A stretch of DNA of 64,000 bases from Branchipolynoe longqiensis (lineage: Eukaryota > Annelida > Polychaeta > Phyllodocida > Polynoidae). The DNA lies in NCBI GenBank assembly GCA_030323885.1, contig CM059186.1, positions 153,111,064 through 153,175,063 of the forward strand, read 5' to 3'. The notes below the pieces were generated by a model. It was not told the DNA's origin, made no database searches, and saw only the letters and a list, made by a program, of their open reading frames with translations. Positions 10,440 through 20,422 of the stretch are shown here, one piece after another. The first letter of the stretch is position 1; every line of letters starts with the position of its first letter. The position numbers and the translations under genes were made by a program.

Positions 10440-10930
10440 TCAACCCCCCCCCCCCATCATATACAAAAAAACAAAATAAGGCCTTTGCCCATATGGCAGT
10501 ATATGGAAAGACTTTCTTCTCCCCCCTCCCCTTAAAATAACTGACATGTAAATGTTGTCAGTATAATTACAGTGATATTGCCCACGCAAATATAAAACTG
10601 ACATGTAAATTTGTCAGTGTTAAATGGGCCCTTAAAAATTAAGCAATAATATCCCCCCCAAACAAATGTTTAACTGACATGTAAATTTGTCAGTGTTAAA
10701 TGAGCCCTTAAAAATTAAGCAATAATATCCCCCCCCAAACTAATAGCCGGGGTCATACATGTAAATTTGTCAGTGTTAAATGGGCCCTTAAAAAGTAAGT
10801 AAAGAGTAAGTAATAATATCCTCCCCCCCAAACAAATGTTTAACTGACATGTAAATTTGTCAGTGTTACTTAACAATAAAGTAATAATATCCCCCCCCCC
10901 CCCCCGCCAAAACAAATGTTTAACTGATCC
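10440..10930. repeat. Hairpin-bearing minisatellite with poly-C spacers
   Basis: About four to five copies of an 80-90 bp unit: CTGACATGTAAATTTGTCAG (an imperfect palindrome), then TGTTAAATGGGCCCTTAAAA, then AATAATATCCCCCCC. It lies between the two converging genes, where the rest of the transposase gene would be expected, and may have replaced it. Confidence 0.8.
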
Positions 10931-10979
10931 CTCAGTCACACAACGGCCTGCGTTTGCTTTTACGATCGATCAGCAACCA

Positions 10980-11661
10980 AAACTCTGCGATCTCGGCCCA
11001 GATGAACTTGTAGTCTGCATCAACGAGTGCCATGAGAACTATGGAGTAGAATCCCTTATAGTTGAAGTACAGGGATCGACTCTTTGGGGGACACCGGCAG
11101 GCCACATGCTTCCCATCAAGTGCCCCGCAGGTATGGGGGAAGTTCCCCTTCTCCAAGAACTTGTCGGAGATGGCACGCCATCCCTCTGGAGTGGTGGGGG
11201 CAGGTCATCACCTCGTCGATGTACTCTACAACAATGGCCTTGCACACCTCTCTCACGATGAGAGATTGGGTGTTGTGTGGCACCCTCCACCCAAACTTCA
11301 TGGAAGCGTACTTGCTGCCCGATGCTAGGTGACGCAGAGTGAGGGCAAGCTTCAGGCCAGGCTCGAGCGGCTTCCTGTAGGTCGTGTAGCTTTTGGTGAT
11401 CTGCGGACCCACTCTGGCTAGCATCTCGTCGAACATCTGGGGAGGCATCTGCATGAAGTTGACGAAGGAAGCCGTGTCCTCGTTACGTAGTTCCACTAGA
11501 AGCTGGTCATACAAGCCAAACTCATGACGCCTCGCGATCCACTTCCGCACCCACAATCGCTTCGCCCAACATTTTTTCCTTCTCCTTATAGCCTCGATAT
11601 AGCGCACTAACACATTTGTCTTGTGGTAATATTTGAGAATGGCCAGTTAGTAGTCCTGCAT
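10980..11661 (-). pseudogene. PIF/Harbinger (HARBI1-like) transposase, truncated
   Basis: The DDE nuclease of the Harbinger superfamily. Reading from ATG 11661-11659, an in-frame TAA is the fifth codon (11647-11649). The N-terminal helical region then follows (RRKKCWAKRLWVRKW, EFGLYDQLLVELR), with LKLALTLRHLASGSKYASM and GWRVPHNTQSLIV typical of the family (11613-11190). A one-base frameshift near 11150 separates this from FPHTCGALDGKHVACRCPP, SLYFNYKGFYSIVLMALVDADYKFIW (11156-10985). The first catalytic Asp (GALDGKHV) is present; the second Asp and the Glu are missing because the sequence stops at about 10980. It is dead. Confidence 0.88.
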
Positions 11662-11732
11662 GACCCACTCCGGGAGATGTGTCTGCTGCGAAGAGCTGAC
11701 CTATTCTGTTGACAGCCGGACATCGCCGGTCT

Positions 11733-11739
11733 TTATATA
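11733..11739 (-). promoter_or_regulatory. TATA-like box for the transposase
   Basis: Read on the minus strand this is GTATATAAAG, about 72 bases upstream of the transposase ATG and at the inner edge of the right ACGT array. It mirrors the TATA box of the other gene at the left end. Confidence 0.5.
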
Positions 11740-11744
11740 CTCAA

Positions 11745-12170
11745 AGGCAAAACGTTCACACCACGTTCACAAAACGTTCGCAACATGTCAGCGACATTAT
11801 GGACACGCTAGACGCTTGGCAATGACGTCAACGACGTCAGGACACGTTTGCGGAACGTTAGAGCAACGTTAGGCACCCATCACAGACACGCAGGACCAAC
11901 GGTGTGTCACGTTAACCCAACGTTGTCTTGCCGCTACCCCCACATTACTCCTCCCCAGGCATCACGTTGACGTAATGCAACATCGACCTAACGTAGTCGA
12001 CGTAGCTATAACGAAGGCGTAACGTGAGTGTAAGTGATGCGAACGTCATCCCATTACGTCGAGCTACGTCGAAAGTTTTCAACATGTCCAAAACCTCGAC
12101 GTGCCCCGACGTAACATGACGTGACTCGACATGACTCTAACGTCACCACAAAGTCACCACAACGTAATGA
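11745..12170. repeat. Right subterminal ACGT array of the Harbinger element
   Basis: AACGTT, GACGTC, ACGTAA and related words run from about 11755 to 12170, then continue at 12505-12570 after a SINE insertion. Counterpart of the left array at 7380-7880. Confidence 0.75.
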
Positions 12171-12497
12171 CCAGACGGGATGGCCGAATGAGTTAGAGCG
12201 TCCGTCTCCCGTGCTGGTAGATCGTGGGTTCGAGTCCCGGTCGAGTCAAACCAATGACTTTAAAATTGATACTTGTCGCTTCCTAGCCAGGCGCTCGGCA
12301 TTATTAGGATAGGGCAAGGACTGGTGTGCTCAGTGTCAGGATAATGTGACTGAGTGGGATACCAGGTCATGGTGCCGGCAGCCTGGTTTCCCAGTGGGAC
12401 AGCACTATAAAGTCGCCATGAGTGTGCACTGTCACAAGTCGGTACCCGTCCTGATATGACCTTAGATGTTGCTAGGACGTAAAACAACAACAACAAA
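12171..12497 (+). mobile_element. tRNA-derived SINE (family 1), full length
   Basis: The best copy in the window. Head: GGATGGCCGAATGAGTTAGA (A box), then GGTTCGAGTCC (B box), the two RNA polymerase III promoter elements. Body: the CAGTGTCAGGATAATGTGACT block and CAGTGGGACAGCACTATAAA, then GTGCACTGTCACAAGTCGG. It ends ACAACAACAACAAAA, a simple-repeat tail. It sits inside the ACGT array of the Harbinger element, which resumes on both sides. Confidence 0.9.
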
Positions 12498-12639
12498 ACC
12501 ACAACGTAATTCGACGTCCATCAACGTAATGATGAAAAGTCACCCACATCGGACAGATGTTGGCTTTTATGTCGTAGTGTGACAGCACCATGAATGTTTA
12601 TGATTACACAAATTAGATTTACATGTATGCGCTACTTTA

Positions 12640-12910
12640 CAGGGTAGGGTCAGTAACCATACATCATGTAGCTTGTCTAGGATCCTGGTCACGTAACCAG
12701 TGTCATTGGGGTGATACAAAGAAAGGGAACATTGCACCTAAAGTAAGAATCAAACAAACACCTTTTGCAATTCCAAGACTCGCGTCCTAAACAATTTGAT
12801 TCTCTAGGCTCCCTGATGTAATCACCCTATCCACACCTACGTCTAAATGGCTCTTTGATTGAGAGATCAGTGCGGACTACTCTATCTCTCTTCAATTTGT
12901 ATGCCTGTTT
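12640..12910 (-). repeat. SINE family 2 remnant
   Basis: GGATCCTGGTCACG, AACCAGTGTCATTGGGGTGA, CTAGGCTCCCTGATGTAA and GAGAGATCAGTGCGGACTAC match, in order, the family-2 SINE copies at 36221-36720. The tRNA head is replaced by unrelated sequence. Confidence 0.65.
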
Positions 12911-14480
12911 TGTAGACAATTATCCTCAAAGTCAAAGGTGGAGATGAACAGGGGAACGATCACTACTCTCAACTTTTCTTTAATTGACACTTTTCTTGAT
13001 TCTGCATGGGGTGACCTTTTCCTTTAAATTCATAATTACAATGCTCGGAGAAGGTTTAAATTTAATCAAATGGAAACATAATTGCGAATTGATAGTTTGG
13101 TGATCTTTAGTTAGGACCATTATATTCTACAATTTCTTTTCAATCTAATGGGAAGAGAAGGTAAAGTTTGTAATGAATTAAATGCAAACAACATGAGACA
13201 TGAATTACGTTTCAAAATAATTTATTCACCAGCAGGAGCAATGGTCCACAATTATCCACTTTCCATATTTTTACTCGATATTTGATTGGCTAATCTCACA
13301 AGCATTGTGATGTTTGAAGCGTTTGTTCCTCCCAAAAGCTCCATATTTAGTAATCTAAGAAAATAGATAGCGTATCTTTACCCTCATAGACTATATGTCA
13401 GTTCAGCCAGTCATTCAGAACTTGTTAACCTCGTAAATCTTGTTTGAGTGCTTTGCAATCAGGTGCCTTTCTCTTTAGAATGACAGCCATAACACTAAAG
13501 TTGTCAGTCAACTCTCCTGGCTTTGAATAATATCTACAGCTCCGTGTGTGCACAGGGTGATACCATCTCTAAACGCAATATATGACCAATTGCTGATTCA
13601 GGAACTTTACAAGGGTGAGCCAGTTATTGACCACAGTGCTCATTACTATGGGTATTTACTAAATCCCTCCCCCACACCCATGCATAGGTTCCAGGCCCAC
13701 AAACAGAAATGAAAAAAAACAAAAAAACATATACAAAAAAAAAGATCACCAAAAACCAATGTATCTTGGGCATTCTTTTGAAACTATTAATGGGACTTTG
13801 TGCGCCTCTACATACCAATGATAAGGCTTATCTTGTGGGATATCCGCATCACAATGACTCAGCCCTTTGTTACCTGTGACTGATATGCCTTATCTGAATG
13901 TGGCTAATAAAAATGATGTACGGTTATATTTAATTGTGTGCTGACTTAAAATACTTATCTATGAATTAAAAATATTTATATTACATATTAACAATTGCTC
14001 AAAATCGAATGCTTCATATTCACAACATTTGTGTCATGTATAAACATTCCAAACAGAGTAATAACCATCACCACCAACAACAACAATAACAACATTAATA
14101 ATAACAAATGGTTTAAAGTAAATAATAATTGAAAGAAATAAATAAAACAAATTGGACCCCCTGTACTTTTAAAGGGGTTTTATCAGGCAGATAACATCAT
14201 AAGGACGTAACAACAATGCATATTTCCATAATATAAATTGACGTCATGGAACTTCACATAAAAACAATCACAATTTGCAGATATATAAATAGTAGATATC
14301 AAAAGCGATAACTACCCAAACAGGTTCCAGTGATAATAGTGTACCAATGGCATATGACATTTAGAATACATATTATATGCAAAAGAAGCACTTTTCAGGT
14401 AATTTAATATATTTGATAAAAACGCAGCAACAAATATGAAAATCTTACACAAACCTGTCACAAAAGTGTGAAATACAGAA
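12911..14480. other. Gene-free AT-rich stretch
   Basis: No protein, RNA gene or clear transposon end is seen. There is an A-rich tract at about 13706-13745 and an (AAC/AAT)n microsatellite at about 14071-14108. Confidence 0.5.
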
Positions 14481-14499
14481 GCGGGAATTTGCACCGCAC

Positions 14500-16080
14500 C
14501 TCCCACAACATGTGTTGTAAAGTGGCAGCAATTTTACACAGTGCCTCTAGTAACCAGTCAAGAGGCAACACTTTTACAGTGCCTCCAATATCCAGTCAAG
14601 GAGCAGCAATTTTACGTAGTGTCTCCAGTAACCAGTCAAGAGGCAACACTTTTACAGTGCCTTCAATAACCAGTCAAGGGGCAGCAACTTTACGTAGTGT
14701 CTCCAGTAACCAGTCATGAGTCAGCAATCTAATGTAGTGTCTCCAGTAACCAGTCAAGAGGCAGCAATTTTACGTAGTGTCTCCAGTAACCAGTAAAGAA
14801 GCAGCAATTTTACATAGTGTCTCCAGTAACCAGTCAAGAGGAAGAAATTTAACATACTGTCTCCAGTAACCAGGCAAGGGGCAGCAATTTGACACAGTAC
14901 CTCCAATAACCAGTCAAGAGTCAGCAATCTAATGTAGTGTCTCCAGTAACCAGTCAAGAGGCAGCAATTTTACAGTGCCTCCAGTAACCAGTCAAGAGGC
15001 AGCAATTTTACACAGTGCCCCCAGTAACCAGTCAAGAGGCAACAATTTAATGTAGTCTCCAGTAACCAGTCAACATACAGCAATTTTACACAGGGCCTCC
15101 AATAACCAGTCAAGAAGCAGCAATTTAACATACTTTCTCCAGTAACCAGTCAATCGACAGCAATTTTACGCAGTGCCTCGGGTAGCCAGTCAAGAAGCAA
15201 CAATTTAACGCAGTGTCTCCAGTAACCATTCAAGAGGCAGCAATTTTACACAGTGCCTCTACTGAGATCATATATGGGGGATATATGTCCAACCGACACT
15301 GAGAGTAACCATCCAAGAGGCAGCAATTTTACTCAGTACCCGAATAATCAGCTAAGAGACAGCAATTTTACACCGTGCCTCCACTGAGAATAACCAGCCA
15401 AGAGGCAGCAATTTTACTCAGTACCCCAATAATCAGCTAAGAGACAGCAATTTTACACAGTGCCTCCACTGAGAGTAACCAGCCAAGAGGCAGCAATTTT
15501 ACACAGTGCCTCTACTGAGATCATATATGGGGGATATATGTCCAACCGACACTGAGAGTAACCAGCCAAGAGGCAGCAATTTTACTCAGTACCCCAATAA
15601 TCAGCTAAGAGACAGCAATTTTACACCGTGCCTCCACTGAGAATAACCAGCCAAGAGGCAGCAATTTTACTCAGTACCCCAATAATCAGCTAAGAGACAG
15701 CAATTTTACACCGTGCCTCCACTGAGAATAACCAGCCAAGAGGCAGCAATTTTACTCAGTACCCCAATAATCAGCTAAGAGACAGCAATTTTACACAGTG
15801 CCTCCACTGAGAGTAACCAGCCAAGAGGCAGCAATTTTACACAGTACCCCAATAATCAGCTAAGAGACAGCAATTTTACACCGTGCCTCCACTGAGACTA
15901 ACCAGGCAGGAGGCAGCAATCTTACACAGTACCTCCAACATCCAGTTAAGAGACAGCAATTTTTCACAGTGCCTCCACTGAGAGTAACTAGCCAAGAGGC
16001 AGCAATTTTACACAGTGCCTCCAATAACCAGCTTAGAGACAGCAATTTTACACCGTGCCTCCATTAAAAATGACAAGTCA
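14500..16080. repeat. Minisatellite, about 43-bp unit
   Basis: Roughly 36 diverged units of the form CAGTAACCAGTCAAGAGG, CAGCAATTTTACACAGTGCC TCC. From about 15250 the units are arranged in a longer pattern: variants CCACTGAGAATAACCAGCC and CCCCAATAATCAGCTAAGAGA alternate, and a 50-bp insert beginning CTGAGATCATATATGGGGG appears at 15260 and again at 15517. Short open frames in it are by-products. Confidence 0.9.
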
Positions 16081-16662
16081 ACAGTGCCTCCTTTGAGATT
16101 TAACCAATAATATGGTTCTGGTGGAGGCACGTCTTAAAACAATATATTAATAAAAACATGAATAGAGTAACTTAGCCCAAAACGGGTAAAATATCTGAGA
16201 TAGGTCTCCAAAAATAGCTTTTAAGAATTGTGTTTTTTAAAAGAATAAATAGAGTTTTCTAGAAATAACATGTAGCTTTACATCAAAATTTGTTCCTTTA
16301 ATGAAATATCTTAAGACTTTAAATGTTTAAAATGGCAGCATTACGCTACAAGAAGTTCATTATTGATTCCCGAATGCATGAATTATTTAACCACTTTTAA
16401 ACCTCACGATAGAAAAATGAGCTCTATCTAATCTTCGTGTATGCTCTGTGTCAGTTATTATTATTATGGTTTAGGGTGTTGATTACACAATGCTCTGCAT
16501 CAACAACCACAGATGATTGAGGATTTTAATCCACGCATATTTCTTCTTGTTTATAATGTTATATGATTACATTTAATCTGGTTGATAATCGATTAATGTA
16601 CATACACTTGTATAATAAATAAATAGCTGCATTTCACATAATAATTGTTGACGTTACGCTTA
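16081..16662. other. Gene-free AT-rich stretch
   Basis: No feature could be recognised. Confidence 0.4.
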
Positions 16663-17200
16663 AAGTCGCCGGTTATACCTCACTCAGATACAAACGAATC
16701 CAGCATCAAAAGCTCTCCAAACATACTTTTGTTTAGTTTGTTCAGTTCATGCCACTGAACATGTGGGAGGAGAGTATGAATGACATCATAGGTGGGATTC
16801 CTTCATCACATGACCTAGAGGGGTTCCCCACACACAGGGGAAGCCATGACAACTACCAAGATGGCAGCCACAGAAAGCTCTCAATTCAACTTTAAAGTCT
16901 ATTAATCTACATGATTTAATCAATTATTCACACAAAAAGTAGCTGGTTATGATAAATAAACATTTGAACTTTATATTTATCATTTTAGATAGCAATTTCT
17001 AGCATTTCTTTCTCTATATGGTTGTCTAAAAGTGTCAGTGCTGCTGGACTAAATAAAACACAACAGAGGCAACCATTGTCAGCACTCTCCCCCCTCATAT
17101 GTAGTTACATAAACTGAAACCCAGCAAACGTATGCTTGGAGAGCATTTGTCGGAATACGGGTGGTGTCTCAGCGACCTATAACTGGCCCCTTTTACATAG
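16663..17200. mobile_element. Imperfect MITE with about 80-bp inverted ends
   Basis: The left end (TTAAAGTCGCCGGTTATACC ... AGCTCTCCAAACATAC) pairs imperfectly with the right end, which read inward gives TAAAAGGGGCCAGTTATAGG then TCGCTGAG and GCTCTCCAAGCATACG. Another left-end copy lies at about 42745-42830. No coding capacity. Confidence 0.6.
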
Positions 17201-17209
17201 GTAATTACA

Positions 17210-17700
17210 ACCAAAAACTCCCCTAGATTTAATCCGATATATCCTACTTCCGTACTGGTGCACTTATTTGTTTCTGCATAGAAGGGAACACTAAGTCAAT
17301 TTAAATGAACCTCCTGTACAGGATTTAACTATATGCTTGGCAGGCTGAAGCCTAGGGCCTCAAAATCTGGGTCGGGCTCCAGCCAAGGTGAAGAATATTT
17401 TTGACAATGTCACAGGCCTTTTAGAGGGGCCCCACAAGTGGAATAGGCTAGGGCCTCTCTTCATCTAACTCCATCACCGAGAACCTGTTACAGCTAAAGC
17501 CTATGGTATCCAGCATTTCAGTATGCACATTAAACGTAAATTTGCATGGTTTCAATTCAAATAGCTCCAAAGTTAGCTAATTATAATAAAAGTTGCTTCA
17601 AAATAAATGAAAGTAGATAATAATGATCAAGCTAATACAGTTATCCAAAAGATATGACAGAAACTCAAAAACCCTCGGACTATGCAATTTAAAACAATTT
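17210..17700. mobile_element. AT-rich MITE copy (GCATAGTCCGATG family), degenerate
   Basis: Right half matches the right arm of the 32552-34085 element (AAAGTTAGCTAATTATAATA, AAAAGATATGACAGAAACTC, CTCGGACTATGCAATTTAA). The left half is weaker (ATCCTACTTCCGTACTGGTG). Confidence 0.55.
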
Positions 17701-18416
17701 AGTTGGATCAGAGCTTACATATTGGAAGTTGGGGTTTGTGTCCTTACCAGCACTATCTATCACTATAGACCGCGTATTTTAAACTCACCTTACACCTACA
17801 ACCACATGCCTTCTAAAAACCAATATTAGCAGGGTTCTTGCCATTGTATTTGTTTCTAATGTAAATTGCAGTGAAATCGTCCTAGCAATTAATTTACATT
17901 AGATAAAAAAAAATACCACTTTGTGTATCATGGTGTATGTATGTGTCGTCACCACCTCCCAGGCCTTCCGCCATGTAAGCTGTAGCTGTGACCCGGCGTG
18001 CTGGGTCTCAGCCTCAGCCCTTATAAACCAGATATATAAATATATATCAACCAGCAACGCTGCTATCCTAGTAATGCCAAGCGCCAGGCTAGGTAGTCAC
18101 AAGTATCAATTTTATAAGTCAATGGTTTGAATCGGTTGGGATTCGAACTCCCGACTTTCCGCACGGGAAGCCTGCGTTCTACCGATTCGGCCACTGCGTC
18201 CGGTGAATGACCAGTGGAACACGGAATACCTATATTGGCTCTAGATATATATAACCGCAGCAGATGCGATTTAAAGGTGACGTTCCATTTGAACCATTCA
18301 TTTCTTTCCCTTTAGTTAAATTTAACCCCAAAAAATGTAAGATTAATTTTTTTTTGCTGGGCACATGCTTCCCATCCCCATTAGGTACAAATGCAAGTTG
18401 TGCAGGAGGTGGAAGA
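17701..18416 (-). repeat. SINE family 1 fragment in otherwise unassigned DNA
   Basis: The SINE lies at about 18054-18205 on the minus strand. Its head reads GCAGTGGCCGAATCGGTAGA with B box GAGTTCGAATCCC and a body cut off after TACTAGGATAGCAGCG. This head differs from the head of the 12171 copy, which suggests two subfamilies. Nothing else is recognised in this stretch. Confidence 0.75.
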
Positions 18417-20209
18417 TTAATTAAAGTTGCATGGTCCGATGGCACTTGAATTTTTGTCTTATTTTTTAGATAAATATATCAAATTGATCGTTAGAAGCTA
18501 CTAATCATTAGTCCGGAGTGATTTTGATTAAAGATGATTAGTTTTGAAGTAATATGAGCTGAAAGAACCAAAAATAATTTCGACAAGCTTGTCAAAAGTC
18601 CTGTGGCTATGACCCAGATGGTCGTCTCGCGGTGACCACGTGATGTGAGATGACCTGGAACCTTACAGGGCTGTAGGTAGGTATTTCTGTTTGGGTTGGT
18701 AACATTCTGGGACTGGATTAGTGCCATAGGCCCATATGGCACTAGGGTTTTTAACTAAATATAATGTGTGTCTGTTGTCTGCTTGTGTCTGTCTATGTAT
18801 GTCTGTATGTATCTGTGTGTGTGTATTTCTGTGTTTCTCTGTATGTGTGGGTATGTATGTATGTATGTATGTGTGTGTATGTATGTGTGTGTGTCTGCCT
18901 CTATCTGTGTGCGTCTGTCTATGTGTCTCTGTCTGTGTGTGTCTCTCTCTGCAAAGTCAGGTCGGGTGTATGTGTGTCTGTGTATGTCAGGTGTGTGCAT
19001 GTCTGTGTGTTTCTGTGTCTGTGTGTGCTGTCTATGCATGTATGTCTGTGTGTGTCTATCTATGTGTGTCTGTGAATATGTGTGTGTGTATATGTATGTG
19101 TGGTAATGTATGTGTGTATGTGCGTCTGTGTGTATATCTGTGGGTATGTATGTGTGTGGCTGCCTCTGTCTGTGTGTGTGTCTCTCTCTCTGCAAAGTCA
19201 GGTCGGGTGTATGTGTGTCTGTGTATGTATGTGTGTGCCTGTGTGTGTATGGGTGTGTATGTCTGTATGTGTGTGTCTGTATGTGTGCGCGTGTATGTGT
19301 GTGTCTGCCTCTGTCTGTGTGCGGCTGTCTATGTGTCTGTGTGTGTGTCTATCTCTGCAAAGTCATGTCGGGTGTATGTGTCTCTGTGTATGTCAGGTGT
19401 GTGCATGTATGTGTGTTTGTGTGTCTGTGTGTGCTGTCTATGCATGTCTGTCTGTGTCTATCTGTGTGTCTGTCTGTGTGTATATATATATATGGGTGGT
19501 AATGTATGTGTGCATGTGTGTATGCATGTGTGTATGTTAGTGTGTGTCTGTATGTATATGTATGTGTGTGTCTGTGTGTGTATGTCTATGTGTGTATGTC
19601 TCTGCATGTCTGTCTGTGTGTATGTCTGTATGTGTCTGTCTGGGGGTGTCTGTGTGTGTGTGTGTGTGTGGCTGGCTCTCTCTCTGCAAAGTCAGGTTGG
19701 GTGTATGTGTGTCTGTGTATGTCGGGTGTGTGCATGTGTGTGTGTTTCTGTGTATGTGTGTGCTGTCTGTGCATGTCTGTCTGTGTGTGCCTATCTATGG
19801 GTGTCTGTCTGTGGGTGTATGTCTGTGTGTGTATGTCTTGTGTGTGTATGTCTGTGTGTATGTCTGTCTCTGTGTCTCTGTAAAGTCAGGTCAGGAAACA
19901 CACAGACATATACACACACATCCACCTCATATCCCCTTCCCCTCTATGACCCTGCAGAGCAGGCCTACTTGGTTGGGGGGGCTAATGGGGTCATGAGATT
20001 GGCCTAATTGGTTAATGGCCTTCCTGCATAATGGGTGTTTCAAACTGAGTGTTCAAAGGGGTGAGGTTATAAACTCACTGGTTCTTCTGTATATACTGTC
20101 CCAAATCATTAGCTAATACACCAGTATCTAAGTTGGATATATAGCATCAAATGTAAGTAGTTGTTTTAATTTTGACAAAATTATATTTCATCGGACCATG
20201 CAACTTTAA
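18417..20209 (-). mobile_element. AT-rich MITE interrupted or inflated by a TG-rich array
   Basis: TTAAAGTTGCATGGTCCGAT at 18420 and its inverted copy ATCGGACCATGCAACTTTAA at 20189-20209 are the two ends. The sequence next to each matches the two arms of the 32552-34085 element in the order expected for one minus-strand copy. The middle is the TG array plus about 200 bp either side. The right end lies just 43 bp beyond the arginase stop codon. Confidence 0.6.
18763..19900. repeat. (TGTG/TGTC)n array with higher-order structure
   Basis: Variants of TGTGTG, TGTCTG and TATGTATG fill 1.1 kb. The marker CTCTGCAAAGTCAGGTCGGG recurs at about 18951, 19190, 19356, 19683 and 19878 (with small changes), so larger blocks of roughly 160-330 bp have been duplicated. 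It keeps long frames open on both strands; the translations are only Cys/Val or Thr/His runs and I reject them as genes. Confidence 0.92.
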
Positions 20210-20252
20210 CAGGCCTGCTTCAGTGAAGCGCATATCGACTGTGATTGGTTGC

Positions 20253-20422
20253 TTAGCCGGTGAAACATGGCGGCATCGTGAAGTCATCGGCCACGACGCC
20301 ACGCCGGAGTTTCCCGAAGCAGGCGGCGGCAATGTCGGAGGTAACCGAGATCGTCTGCTGGATGTCCCGCTCAGAACCCTCCTCCGGATTCACCTCCACC
20401 ATGTCCATGCAGGCCATTTTGT
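20253..20422 (-). CDS. Arginase last exon F and stop
   Basis: Acceptor CCTGGCAG at 20423-20430, stop TAA at 20255-20253. Encodes DKMACMDMVEVNPEEGSE, then the helix QQTISVTSDIAAACFGK and a short basic tail ending PPCFTG. The Glu of VEVNP is the conserved arginase substrate-site residue. No clear AATAAA follows; the 3' flank runs at once into MITE DNA. Confidence 0.92.

Larger units (their letters stand above)
7363..12590. mobile_element. PIF/Harbinger DNA transposon, 5.2 kb, degenerate
   Basis: The ends are a 25-27 bp inverted repeat reading TGGTGCTGTCACACTACGAC then ATAAA, at 7363 and, inverted, up to 12590. Flanks are TTA on the left and TGA on the right, consistent with one mutated TTA target duplication. 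Inside lie two genes in converging orientation: a MADF-domain ORF on plus (7948-10319, spliced) and a HARBI1-type transposase on minus (11661 to about 10980). Such a pair of proteins is standard for autonomous Harbinger elements. Each gene has a TATA-like box facing it at the element's outer side. Both genes are broken. Subterminal regions are ACGT arrays. A GGTGT MITE (9716-10160), a minisatellite (10440-10930) and a tRNA-SINE (12171-12497) are nested in it. Confidence 0.9.

Noticed and set aside
12171..12245. A true tRNA gene
   Set aside because: It is the head of a SINE with a repeated body; the cloverleaf is imperfect and related copies are scattered.
14500..16080. CRISPR array (regular short repeats)
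   Set aside because: Units are contiguous and diverged with no unique spacers, and the genome is eukaryotic.
18736..20007. 423-residue Cys/Val-rich frame and several overlapping ones
   Set aside because: They translate a TG-rich microsatellite in all frames; composition shows no protein family.
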